From positions 1 to 51,025 of the forward strand of contig CASFAX010000008.1 of the NCBI GenBank assembly GCA_949292945.1: 51,025 nucleotides of DNA. Direction: 5' to 3'. Under the pieces are notes generated by a model that saw nothing but the letters and a program-made list of their open reading frames with translations, made no database searches and was not told the origin of the DNA. This DNA comes from an uncultured Bacillota bacterium. GTDB lineage: Bacteria; Bacillota; Clostridia; Peptostreptococcales; Anaerovoracaceae. Position numbers and translations under genes: made by a program. This document shows positions 25,188-33,378 of the stretch, piece by piece (within the stretch, counting starts at the first letter, position 1; every line of letters begins with the position of its first letter).

Positions 25188-25291
25188 GTTCGTTCAGAAA
25201 AATCCCGTTTTTTCCAGGGGCATTGTTCGATATTAGTACAAAAATCGAGATTTTAACGAACTATAAAATGCAAATGTGAATTTATCGTTCG
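25188..25291. promoter_or_regulatory. four CGAAC motifs upstream of purE, PurBox-like
   Basis: CGAAC occurs on the minus strand at 25188-25192, 25225-25229 and 25287-25291, and on the plus strand at 25257-25261, spaced about three helical turns apart. The contexts ATATCGAACAAT and TTTTAACGAACTATAA resemble the Bacillus PurR box core (CCGAAC flanked by A/T). Spacing differs from the Bacillus inverted pair. A weak -10 (TAATAT) overlaps the array. Confidence 0.4.
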
Positions 25292-25296
25292 TAAAT

Positions 25297-25725
25297 TTAT
25301 CTCTGCGAATCCAGGTAGCTCTGCATTATTACGACAGCTGCCTGTTTATCAATTACGTCCTTTCTCTTCTTCCGGCTCACGTCTGCGTCGATGAGAACTC
25401 TTTCCGCTATGACTGTGGTAAATCTCTCGTCCTGCCATACCACTTTCACCTTACCCATACCGGTACTTCTCATCTTGTTTTCCAGCATGGTTCTGAATTC
25501 CCTCACCTTTTCCGTCTGAACGCTGTCACTTCCGTTAAGGTTAAGGGGAAGTCCTATGACTACCGTATCGCAGTCGTATTCCCTTATCATATCCATGACC
25601 TTTCCGCAGTCCTTCCGGATACCAACACGCTCAATGGTGGTAAGGCCCTGCCCTGTAATTCCCAGTTCATCGCTTAATGCCACGCCTATAGTCCTGTCTC
25701 CTACGTCCAGAGCTATCTTTCTCAT
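25297..25725 (-). CDS. ruvX: RuvX/YqgF putative Holliday-junction resolvase
   Basis: The 142-residue RNase H-like protein begins RKIALDVGDRTIGVALSDELG, and the continuing GLTTI, VIGLPLNLNG and WQDERFTTVIAE supply the acidic residues of the active site. Members act in pre-16S rRNA 5' end processing and possibly in junction resolution. The ATG at 25725 is chosen for AAAGGAGG four bases upstream. It follows ireB and precedes the purine operon on the same strand, separated from ireB by a hairpin. Confidence 0.93.
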   Translation of the reverse strand: MRKIALDVGDRTIGVALSDELGITGQGLTTIERVGIRKDCGKVMDMIREYDCDTVVIGLPLNLNGSDSVQTEKVREFRTMLENKMRSTGMGKVKVVWQDERFTTVIAERVLIDADVSRKKRKDVIDKQAAVVIMQSYLDSQR

Positions 25726-25746
25726 ACAGCCTCCTTTAATCACGAA

Positions 25747-25770
25747 AAGCGGCAGGTAACCCTGCCGCTT
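25747..25770 (-). terminator. hairpin between ireB and ruvX
   Basis: AAGCGGCAGG (25747-25756) pairs perfectly with CCTGCCGCTT (25761-25770). On the minus strand only a short T run follows, so termination may be partial. Confidence 0.6.
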
Positions 25771-25780
25771 CCACGCGGTT

Positions 25781-26026
25781 TTATTTCTTCAGATACTCTT
25801 TAAGAATCTCTTCCACAAGATCATCCCTGTCTATACGGCTGATCATCATCCTGGCATTATTATAGCTGGTAATGTAGGAAGGGTCGCCGGAAAGAATGTA
25901 TCCAACCATCTGGTCGATACCGTTATATCCTCTCTCTTCCAGGGCTGCATAAACCTCCTCCAAAACCTCTCTGGTGGTTTTCTGCTGAGTCTTGGCTGCG
26001 TCAAACATTATAGTCTTTCTTTCCAT
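25781..26026 (-). CDS. ireB: IreB family regulatory phosphoprotein
   Basis: The 81-residue protein matches IreB/UPF0297 (DUF965). MFDAAKTQQKTTREVLEEVYAAL is followed by the compact helical core NGIDQMVGYILSGDPSYITSYNNAR. In enterococci IreB is a small substrate of the PASTA kinase IreK that tunes cephalosporin resistance. The ATG at 26026 is nine bases after AAGGAGG. The order alaS-ireB-ruvX is conserved in many Bacillota. Confidence 0.95.
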   Translation of the reverse strand: MERKTIMFDAAKTQQKTTREVLEEVYAALEERGYNGIDQMVGYILSGDPSYITSYNNARMMISRIDRDDLVEEILKEYLKK

Positions 26027-26063
26027 AATCACGAACCTCCTTCTATGGTCTAAAGCAATTATA

Positions 26064-28688
26064 CTACTTCAGAAGTGATTCCGCAACAGCAAATGCGTCA
26101 GAAATTTTAGAAGAATCCTTTGCTCCAGCCTGAGCCATGTCGGCCTTTCCACCGCCGCCGCCTCCGCAGGCTGCAGCGATTTCCTTTACCATCTTTCCGG
26201 CATGAACTCCTGCTTCAACCAGGTCGTCCGTCACCGATACCAGGAAGGTTACCTTCGATTCATTTACAGTTGCGAGAACCATTACAACGCCCTTGTACTT
26301 CTTCTTGACATCGTCTGACAGGCTTCTCAGTTCACCTATTCCTGCGCCGTCGAATTTCACGGTTATAAGCTTTTTGCCGTTAATTTCCTTTGCGTTTTTA
26401 TAAAGCTCTTCTGCCGCATCTCCCATGGCGGCCTTCTTCGCCTCATCAAGCTCTTTCTTTACAGCTTTCAGTTCAGAAGCCGTAGATGCTGCTTTTTCGG
26501 CGAGGGATGCAGGAACGGTCTTAAGAGCGGAAGCGGCTTCTCTTATGAGGCTCTCTTCCGATTTCTCTCTCTTTAAAAGTCCCATGCCCGTTACGGCTTC
26601 GATTCGCCTTACTCCCGATGCCACGCCTGCTTCCGAGACGATTTTAAATGCGCCTATCTGGCCGGTATTTCCAACGTGAATGCCTCCGCACAGCTCTCTG
26701 CTTACGTCACCGCAGCTTACCATTCTCACTACGTCGCCGTACTTCTCGCCGAAGAGGGCCATAGCTCCCTTTGCCTTAGCCTCGTCCATAGTCATCTCGG
26801 CAGCTTCTACAGGTATGAACCTGAGGATGTTCTCGTTTACCCTATCCTCCACTTCTTTAAGCTGCTCTGCTGTTACGGCCTCAAAGTGGGTGAAGTCAAA
26901 GCGGAGGGTTTCGTCGCTGACAAAGGAGCCTGCCTGCTGAACGTGGCTTCCCACGATTTCACGAAGGGCTGCGTGAAGAAGATGGGTCGCCGTATGATTT
27001 CTCGCCGAAGAATTTCTCCTGAGCACATCTACACGGCACTTTACGACGTCGCCTGTGGAGATTGCGCCCTTTGTCACCTCCACCCTGTGAGCGAACACAC
27101 CGTGGGATTTAGTAACGGAAATCACTTCCGCAGAGGATATTCCGTCAAGAGTTGACATAATTCCTTTATCGCAAATCTGACCGCCGCCTTCTGCGTAGAA
27201 CGGAGTCTGATCAAGATATACCGTCACGGTCTGTCCCGTTTCCGCCTTCGAAACGGCTCCGGATTCACCTGTCATGGCCAGGATTTTGCCGTCAAATTCA
27301 GAAGCCTTGTACCCTACGAATATGGTCTCCGGAACGTCGACTGCGGTAACGGCTTCCTTCCAGCCTTCCTCGTCGGCAGCCTTTCTTCCGGCTCTTGCCA
27401 TTTCCTTCTGTTTTTCCATGTGAGCTGAAAATCCGTCCCTGTCGAAGCTGAAGCCTTCCTCCTCCAGAATCTCTTCCGTAAGCTCAGGAGGGAAACCGTA
27501 TGTATCGTAAAGTCTGAACACCTTTTCGCCGTCCAGAACGGTCTTTCCGGAAGCCTTGAGCTCTTCGATGTATTCGCCGATTATGGAAGTTCCCTGGTCT
27601 ATGGTGGAAGCGAACTTATCCTCCTCCACGGAGATGATCTTCTTTATGTAGTCCTGCTTTTCGACAATTTCAGGATAAGCCTCGCCCGAAACTTCGACTA
27701 CGCGGCCTGAAAGTTCGGAAAGGAAGCCGCCTTTGATGCCGAGAAGCTTTCCATGACGGGCAGCCCGCCTTATGAGACGGCGAAGGACATATCCCCTTCC
27801 CTCGTTGGAAGGAATGATGCCATCGCCTATCATGAACACCATGGATCTCAGGTGGTCGGTTATAATTCTGACGGAAACGTCCGTAGGCAGCTCTCCGTCT
27901 TTATAGTCGATATTCGCAAGCTCGGTGACACCGTCCCTTATGTACTTTATGGTGTCTATGTCGAATATGGAGTCGACGCCCTGGCAGATGCAGGCGATTC
28001 TCTCAAGTCCCATTCCCGTATCGATATTAGGATGGGCCAGATCCGTGTAGGTTCCGTCCTCTTCCTTTGAAAACTGTGTGAAAACGTGGTTCCAGAACTC
28101 TATGTACCTGTCGCACTCGCACCCCGGCTTGCAGTCAGGCTTTCCGCAGCCGTACTCCTCTCCTCTGTCAAAGTATATCTCGGAGCACGGGCCGCAAGGG
28201 CCAAGGCCTATTTCCCAGAAGTTGTCTTCCTTTCCAAGCCTTACGATTCTCTCTTCCGGAACGCCCAGCTTCTTCCAGATTTCATATGCGTCGTCGTCGT
28301 CCTCGTAGACGGAAGCCCAGAGCCTCTCCTTCGGAAGCTTAAGGTATTCCGTTATAAACTCCCATCCCCACGTGAGAGACTGCTCCTTAAAGTAGTCTCC
28401 GAATGAGAAGTTACCCAGCATTTCAAAGAACGTGCCGTGGCGGGCAGTCTTTCCCACGTTTTCGATATCGCCGGTTCTGATGCACTTCTGGCAAGTGGTC
28501 ATCCGCTTTGCAGGCGGCGTCTCAAGTCCCGCAAAATACGGCTTTAACGGCGCCATTCCCGAATTTATGAGAAGGAGCGAGCGGTCGTTCTGCGGAATCA
28601 GAGACGCGCTCTTTGCTGGATAGTGATCCTTGCTCACATAAAACTCCCTGAACATCTTCCTTATATCGTTTAGCCCGAGTTTTTCCAT
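26064..28688 (-). CDS. alaS: alanyl-tRNA synthetase
   Basis: This 874-residue class II enzyme charges tRNA-Ala. The N-terminal MFREFYVSKDHYPAKSASL and GMAPLKPYF belong to the catalytic core. The editing domain shows HTATHLLHAALREIVG and CGGIHVGNTGQIG, whose His and Cys residues bind zinc. The C-terminal coiled coil and glycine-rich C-Ala end (CGGGGGGKADMAQAG) are complete. No T-box leader is present in the 22-base gap to the upstream gene, so it is probably co-transcribed with the phosphohexomutase gene. Confidence 0.97.
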   Translation of the reverse strand: MEKLGLNDIRKMFREFYVSKDHYPAKSASLIPQNDRSLLLINSGMAPLKPYFAGLETPPAKRMTTCQKCIRTGDIENVGKTARHGTFFEMLGNFSFGDYFKEQSLTWGWEFITEYLKLPKERLWASVYEDDDDAYEIWKKLGVPEERIVRLGKEDNFWEIGLGPCGPCSEIYFDRGEEYGCGKPDCKPGCECDRYIEFWNHVFTQFSKEEDGTYTDLAHPNIDTGMGLERIACICQGVDSIFDIDTIKYIRDGVTELANIDYKDGELPTDVSVRIITDHLRSMVFMIGDGIIPSNEGRGYVLRRLIRRAARHGKLLGIKGGFLSELSGRVVEVSGEAYPEIVEKQDYIKKIISVEEDKFASTIDQGTSIIGEYIEELKASGKTVLDGEKVFRLYDTYGFPPELTEEILEEEGFSFDRDGFSAHMEKQKEMARAGRKAADEEGWKEAVTAVDVPETIFVGYKASEFDGKILAMTGESGAVSKAETGQTVTVYLDQTPFYAEGGGQICDKGIMSTLDGISSAEVISVTKSHGVFAHRVEVTKGAISTGDVVKCRVDVLRRNSSARNHTATHLLHAALREIVGSHVQQAGSFVSDETLRFDFTHFEAVTAEQLKEVEDRVNENILRFIPVEAAEMTMDEAKAKGAMALFGEKYGDVVRMVSCGDVSRELCGGIHVGNTGQIGAFKIVSEAGVASGVRRIEAVTGMGLLKREKSEESLIREAASALKTVPASLAEKAASTASELKAVKKELDEAKKAAMGDAAEELYKNAKEINGKKLITVKFDGAGIGELRSLSDDVKKKYKGVVMVLATVNESKVTFLVSVTDDLVEAGVHAGKMVKEIAAACGGGGGGKADMAQAGAKDSSKISDAFAVAESLLK

Positions 28689-28710
28689 TGTTTCATCCTC
28701 CTGAATTAAT

Positions 28711-30366
28711 TTATTGAAAATCGTCCATCGCCTTCTTTACAGCCAAAGCTGCAGGAGACGACGCGCTCTTTACGAAAAGATATATCTTTATGAGAGGCTC
28801 TGTACCGGACGGCCGGATTATGACGCGCTCTCCCGTGTCGAAGGCAAGCTCCATAACGTCAGCCTCCGGAAGTCCCGTATCGTCTTTCAGATAATCCGTC
28901 CTTTCCGTTACGGTAACACCCCAGAAACTGAATTCACCGCTTCTGAAAAATTCCATTATCCTCCGGCGTTTTTCCTCGCCTTTAAGGCCTTCAAAAGCGT
29001 AGCTTCTGTTCCTGTCCATGCAGGCCCCGTATTCGCCGTAAATCTCCGAAAGCCGCTCCATCAGGTTCTTTCCCCTGCTCTTATAGTATGCAGCCATTTC
29101 GGCGATGAGAAGAGCAGAGCTTATTCCGTCCTTATCCCTTATGAAAGGCTCCGGCAAAAATCCGCAGCTTTCCTCAAAACCGAAGAAGTATGAACCTGCG
29201 GCGCCTCCGTCTCTGTCGTTAAGAGAAATTATCTCTCCTATGTATTTAAACCCTGTAAGGGTCTTTATCACCTTTATTCCATGCCTTTCAGCTATTCTGT
29301 CAACGAGAGGCGTAGACACTATGCTTCTCACTATGAACGAGTCCGGTTTAATATCCTTAAACTTCGTCATGTAGTCCAGCATGAGAATTCCCATCTGGTT
29401 TCCGCTTATGAGAACCTTTGTTCCGTCGTGGATTAGGGCCGCCCCCACCCTGTCGGAATCAGGGTCAGTTGCGATAATTATATCGCCCTTTATCTCATCG
29501 AGAACTTTAAATGCCTCGTTATACGCATGTATCTTCTCCGGATTGGGAACGGGACATGTGGAAAAAGTGCTGTCAGGCTCAGCCTGAGACGGCACCACCG
29601 TCACCTGAGAAAATCCTGAACGTGCGAGAACATCGGTAACGTAATCTCGTCCCGCTCCGTTAAGAGGCGTATAGACAACGCTAAGCTCTCCGTTGCACCC
29701 AGGTTCCTTATTATACGGCATCTCCGACAAAATCTGCGCCTTAAACTTTTCACCTGTCAGGTCGCCGAGAACTTCTATTTTATCGCCAGATTCCGGGATA
29801 TCATCAAAATAGTCAACGGCTTCAATGCGGCTTTGTATATCGTCTGCGACCTCTCCCGTCACCTGATATCCTTCCGAATTATACACTTTATATCCGTTGA
29901 AAATCCTGGGATTATGGCTTGCCGTTATCATTATCCCCGCATCGCAGGACAGCTCCCTTATGGCAAAGGAGAGAACAGGTACCGGCGTTAGAACTGGAAA
30001 AATGTAAGCCTTTACTCCCGCCGCCGAAAGAATCCTTGCAGTCAGACGGGCAAAGTCTTCCGACATCTCCCTGCTGTCGTATGAAATTACCGCCTTCGGT
30101 TCTGCACACTTTGTCAGAAGATACGAAGCCAGTCCCTTCGTCACACGCCGGATTACGTAAGGATTTATCCGATTAGTACCCGGCCCGAGAATTCCTCTGA
30201 TACCAGAGGTGCCGAAAGTAAGGGATTTATAGAAACTCTCCGCAAGCTCCTCCGGCTCATCCTTAAGAGCCGCAAGCCTCGCCTGAGTATCTTCATCGCC
30301 TCTGGTTTTCTCCAGCCACCTTCTATATTCAGATACTGATTTTTCATATATTGCAGCGTTTCCCAT
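28711..30366 (-). CDS. pgcA: phosphoglucomutase/phosphomannomutase
   Basis: The roughly 551-residue alpha-phosphohexomutase interconverts hexose 1- and 6-phosphates. TFGTSGIRGILG, the phosphoserine loop TASHNPRIFNGYKVY, the metal loop DPDSDRVG, the sugar loop FEESCGF and the phosphate-binding RPSGTEPLIKIY are all present. It resembles the PgcA subgroup of Bacillota. The ATG at 30366 has no Shine-Dalgarno sequence and lies seven bases after a -10-like box. The next in-frame methionine is far too late, so this start is likely despite that. Confidence 0.93.
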   Translation of the reverse strand: MGNAAIYEKSVSEYRRWLEKTRGDEDTQARLAALKDEPEELAESFYKSLTFGTSGIRGILGPGTNRINPYVIRRVTKGLASYLLTKCAEPKAVISYDSREMSEDFARLTARILSAAGVKAYIFPVLTPVPVLSFAIRELSCDAGIMITASHNPRIFNGYKVYNSEGYQVTGEVADDIQSRIEAVDYFDDIPESGDKIEVLGDLTGEKFKAQILSEMPYNKEPGCNGELSVVYTPLNGAGRDYVTDVLARSGFSQVTVVPSQAEPDSTFSTCPVPNPEKIHAYNEAFKVLDEIKGDIIIATDPDSDRVGAALIHDGTKVLISGNQMGILMLDYMTKFKDIKPDSFIVRSIVSTPLVDRIAERHGIKVIKTLTGFKYIGEIISLNDRDGGAAGSYFFGFEESCGFLPEPFIRDKDGISSALLIAEMAAYYKSRGKNLMERLSEIYGEYGACMDRNRSYAFEGLKGEEKRRRIMEFFRSGEFSFWGVTVTERTDYLKDDTGLPEADVMELAFDTGERVIIRPSGTEPLIKIYLFVKSASSPAALAVKKAMDDFQ

Positions 30367-30373
30367 AGTGTCA

Positions 30374-30402
30374 AGTATACCATATATCGGCGACAGTTGG
30401 AA
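30374..30402 (-). promoter_or_regulatory. promoter placing transcription start at the pgcA ATG
   Basis: On the minus strand TTCCAA (30402-30397) and TATACT (30379-30374) are 17 bases apart. The expected start point falls on or next to the ATG at 30366, so the transcript may be leaderless. Confidence 0.4.
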
Positions 30403-30552
30403 CAAAAAAGTATTATGCTCTTTCCCGCCCTGCTCTTTCCCGCGGGCTCTCCGTATCCATCACAGCATCAGGTAAATGCGAAAATTCACCTCAAAAGTCA
30501 TGAAAAACGCCACCTGCGGACAGATGACGATTTTAAATCCGATATTCTCTTT

Positions 30553-30870
30553 TCAACGGATGAGCCAGCTGTAGTCCTTGCGGCAATCAAGTACGTATTC
30601 TACATAGACTGTATCATCCTGAATCTGGTAAAGGACCATATACCACTTCTCAACGAACATCTTGTGGTATTTGTTCGGCGTGATATAAAGCTCCTCAAAA
30701 TAAGGAAAACGCTGCGGCATCGGCCTTAAAGAGCGCATCGCTGCCATAATCTCCTTTTTCTTTGCAGTCGACGCCTCCTTATTGACTTTCGCCATAAAAC
30801 GCATATGCGCTCCTAACATCCTTTTTGCTCTGTCAGAAACAGTGACCTTGTACCTGCTGTTTGATACCAT
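30553..30870 (-). CDS. RelE/ParE-family toxin
   Basis: The 105-residue basic protein has the RelE/ParE fold pattern: an N-terminal strand YKVTVSDRAKRML, two helices, then RFPYFEELYITPNKYHKMFVEKWYMVLYQIQDDTVYVEYVLDCRKDY. RelE members cleave mRNA in the ribosome and ParE members poison gyrase; the sequence does not decide which. It lies three bases after the Phd-type antitoxin gene and is the last gene of the three-gene cluster. Confidence 0.75.
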   Translation of the reverse strand: MVSNSRYKVTVSDRAKRMLGAHMRFMAKVNKEASTAKKKEIMAAMRSLRPMPQRFPYFEELYITPNKYHKMFVEKWYMVLYQIQDDTVYVEYVLDCRKDYSWLIR

Positions 30871-30873
30871 ACG

Positions 30874-31140
30874 CTATACCTCTGAAATAACTTCATCAAG
30901 ATAAGCGTCCAGTTCATCAAGAGTACAACCCGTTCTTCCCGCCATCCTGTCCTCTTCCACTGCAAGCAGTTCCTCGCGGAGCTTCAGCATCTTCTCCCTG
31001 CGGTTATAGGTCTCGATATCCATAACGACTAAATCGCCCTCGCCATTTTTGGTAAGGAAAACCGGTTCTTCAGTCTTTCTGCACATTTCGGCAATCTCGT
31101 TGTAATTCTGGCGGATTGCTGCGGATGGTCGAATAATCAT
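30874..31140 (-). CDS. Phd/YefM-family antitoxin
   Basis: The 88-residue protein starts IIRPSAAIRQNYNEIAEMC and continues EPVFLTKNGEGDLVVMDIETYNRRE, the Phd/YefM DNA-binding pattern. The C terminus (GCTLDELDAYLDEVISEV) is acidic and would neutralise the RelE-type toxin. The ATG at 31140 is chosen because GGGAGG lies seven bases upstream. The gene begins only 20 bases after the HicB-HEPN gene, so the three genes are likely one transcript. Confidence 0.8.
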   Translation of the reverse strand: MIIRPSAAIRQNYNEIAEMCRKTEEPVFLTKNGEGDLVVMDIETYNRREKMLKLREELLAVEEDRMAGRTGCTLDELDAYLDEVISEV

Positions 31141-31160
31141 AATCATGCCTCCCATTCCTA

Positions 31161-31850
31161 TTAAATCCACTTTTCAATCTCCGCTTTCAGGTCGGCGAAC
31201 ATATCGTAGAATATGTCTTTGGTTTCCTTAATTATATCGGCGGCTATTTCCCTGTTGTATGCGTGGGAAACGTTATTTCTGGCAGCAAGAGCTTTCAGCC
31301 ACTTATCTTCGTCATCTATCATTCCTGCGCTGTATGCCGTCTTAAGTATCGTCTTCGGAGACCCGGTAGCTGATTCCTCATACCCATGGTCGGATAAAAC
31401 TTCTTTCAACAATTTTAAGGACGCGTCAAAACAAAATCTATATAATCCGACTAAGCCTGCTTCGATAACTACATCAAAAGGCTCCTTATAACCATATACA
31501 TTCTTAAGATTGTCAAATGTTAAAAAGAAGTTATCATACATTCCGATTTTACGTCGATATTCCGTCAGGTCTACATCGACAAGTGAAACAAAGCTTATAC
31601 CCCTATTCGAAAAAGTCCCTTCTTTTATGTCTATTTCTTTTAGTTCTGTCGCTTCCGGCAGGTCCATTTTGTCGTCCTCATAACATATACAGTTAAGTCC
31701 GATGACATCACGTGCCATTTTTATGGCATCAGAAATAGATGCCTTTCTATCGCCTTGTTCATTGGCCTCTGTCAAAATATTCAAGTCAGGTACTTCAATT
31801 AAAATGTTGGTTCCAATATCCGTAAAAATAACAGGGTATGCAATTCTCAT
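31161..31850 (-). CDS. HicB-like/HEPN (HI0074-type) fusion protein
   Basis: The 229-residue protein joins two modules. Residues 1-100 resemble HicB (MRIAYPVIFT, ISDAIKMARDVIGL, the degraded RNase H-like antitoxin fold). Residues 104-229 resemble the HI0074/NTase-substrate-binding HEPN family, with YDNFFLTFDNLKNVY, AYSAGMIDDEDKWLKAL and RNNVSHAY (191-198). The last is the complete R-X4-H-X-Y motif, which in HEPN/MNT systems is the RNase site and the tyrosine AMPylated by the antitoxin. No hicA and no MNT nucleotidyltransferase gene lies beside it. It heads a tight cluster with Phd and RelE genes. Whether it acts as toxin, antitoxin or regulator is open. Confidence 0.75.
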   Translation of the reverse strand: MRIAYPVIFTDIGTNILIEVPDLNILTEANEQGDRKASISDAIKMARDVIGLNCICYEDDKMDLPEATELKEIDIKEGTFSNRGISFVSLVDVDLTEYRRKIGMYDNFFLTFDNLKNVYGYKEPFDVVIEAGLVGLYRFCFDASLKLLKEVLSDHGYEESATGSPKTILKTAYSAGMIDDEDKWLKALAARNNVSHAYNREIAADIIKETKDIFYDMFADLKAEIEKWI

Positions 31851-31876
31851 TCAGAATTCCTCCTCACAATAGCCGG

Positions 31877-32950
31877 TCACTTTATCACTCCGCCTCCTGC
31901 CAGCAGCTCTCCTCTGTAAAAGACTATGGACTGGCCCGGGGTTGCTGCTCTCTGAGGCTTTGTAAACGTGGTCACAGCTATTCCGTTTTCATGAAGTCTC
32001 ACTACAGCGTCCGCAGGCTTTGATGCGTAGCGGATTTTAGCTTTGATGGAAAGCCCCGAAGGCGATGCCGCCTGAGTCCTCATCTTCTCGCATGTAAAGA
32101 CGGTATCTGAAGATTTCACTTCTCTTGAAAACAGATCCTCGTTTTCACCTAGAACTACCTCGCCCGTTTCGGCGTTTATTTTCACCACGAAGGCCGGCTT
32201 CCCCAGCGCGATTCCAAGACCTTTTCTCTGCCCTACCGTGTAGTTCATAATCCCGCTGTGCTCACCAAGCACGTTGCCATCTGAATCCACGAAATTGCCC
32301 TTCCGGCAGACGAAACCCCGCTTCGCGAGAAAATCCCTGTAGGTGATATTTTCATCGATGAAGCAGATTTCCTGACTGTCAGGGGCGTCGGCGTTAAAGA
32401 TGTCGTTATCTCGAACCATGGCCCGAACAGATTCCTTGTTTTCGGCGTTCGCCAGAGGAAGGATAAGTCTTGAAAGAACGTCCTGGCCCAGCCTGTACAG
32501 CATGTACGACTGATCTTTTTTCTCATCGGCGCCTTTCTTGATAAAATATGCGCCGTAGTCTTCCGAATAGACAACGTCGGCATAGTGTCCCGTAGCTATG
32601 TAATAGGCGCCTGCCCTGTCCGCAGCTTCTTTAAGCTTTTTAAACTTTATGTTCGGGTTGCAGACAACACACGGGTTCGGCGTTCGTCCCGCCGCATACT
32701 CCCTGCAGAAGTTGTCTATTACGCATTTCTCAAAATCTGCTGAAACGTCCTCACATATGAGCTCTATGCCAAGCTTTTCGGCAGCCTTTTCCGCTGAGGC
32801 TTTGGCTTCTTCATTGTTTCCCGTCACATCAAAGTAGTATCCCGTAACTTCGTATCCGGCTTTTTTGAGCAGCAAAACAGCGGCGGTGCTGTCCACACCG
32901 CCGCTAAGTCCCAGCATTACTCTGTTATTCTTCGATATCTTCGTGTTCAT
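31877..32950 (-). CDS. mnmA: tRNA 2-thiouridylase
   Basis: MnmA thiolates U34 of tRNA-Lys, Glu and Gln using sulfur passed from IscS. The N-terminal PP-loop is LGLSGGVDSTAAVLLLKKAG, the first active-site cysteine is in PNPCVVCNPNIKF, the second in DSQEICFI, and YTVGQRKGLGIA lies in the central domain. The ATG at 32950 follows GAGGATGAG and overlaps the iscU end by 26 bases; a shorter start at 32917 is possible. Coding for desulfurase, scaffold and thiolase in one run links the three functions. Confidence 0.93.
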   Translation of the reverse strand: MNTKISKNNRVMLGLSGGVDSTAAVLLLKKAGYEVTGYYFDVTGNNEEAKASAEKAAEKLGIELICEDVSADFEKCVIDNFCREYAAGRTPNPCVVCNPNIKFKKLKEAADRAGAYYIATGHYADVVYSEDYGAYFIKKGADEKKDQSYMLYRLGQDVLSRLILPLANAENKESVRAMVRDNDIFNADAPDSQEICFIDENITYRDFLAKRGFVCRKGNFVDSDGNVLGEHSGIMNYTVGQRKGLGIALGKPAFVVKINAETGEVVLGENEDLFSREVKSSDTVFTCEKMRTQAASPSGLSIKAKIRYASKPADAVVRLHENGIAVTTFTKPQRAATPGQSIVFYRGELLAGGGVIK

Positions 32951-33374
32951 GCTCATCCTCATCTGCATCAGGATCAAATCCTTCGAGTCCCGCGTATGTT
33001 TTGCCGTTCTTCTGAGCATAGTCGTAAATGGCCGCTTTGATAGCGTGATCTGCCAGCACCGAGCAGTGAACTTTCACCGCAGGAAGTCCTCCCAGCTCCT
33101 CTATAATCTGCTTATTGGAAAGTTCTAGGGCTTCATCTATGGTCATACCTATGATCATGGACGTTGCCATGCTGGAGGAGGCGATGGCGCTGCCGCAGCC
33201 GAACGTCTTGAACTTAGCGTCTTTGATGACGTCGTCTTCCACTTTTATCTGAATCTGCATCATGTCTCCGCAGACAGGACTTCCATAAGTTCCCACGCCG
33301 TCCGGATTTTCCATTTCTCCTACATTTCTCGGATTCATGAAGTGATCCATTACAGTATCGTTATATAATCCCAT
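32925..33374 (-). CDS. iscU: IscU/NifU-type Fe-S scaffold
   Basis: This 149-residue scaffold assembles Fe-S clusters with IscS. The three cluster cysteines C35 (SPVCGD, with D37), C60 (FGCGSAIASSS) and C104 (KVHCSVLAD) are present. It has an acidic, histidine-rich tail (DPDADEDEHEHEDIEE, residues 134-149) beyond the family core, which may bind metal. It lies four bases after iscS and overlaps mnmA. Confidence 0.95.
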   Translation of the reverse strand: MGLYNDTVMDHFMNPRNVGEMENPDGVGTYGSPVCGDMMQIQIKVEDDVIKDAKFKTFGCGSAIASSSMATSMIIGMTIDEALELSNKQIIEELGGLPAVKVHCSVLADHAIKAAIYDYAQKNGKTYAGLEGFDPDADEDEHEHEDIEE

Positions 33375-33378
33375 GGCT

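Noticed and set aside
25100-25296. Guanine/adenine or PRPP riboswitch before purE
   Set aside because: None of the conserved junction and loop sequences of the known purine-related riboswitches was found; only the alternative hairpins are reported.
28689-28710. T-box leader before alaS
   Set aside because: The gap to the upstream gene is 22 bases, too short, and no T-box sequence is present.
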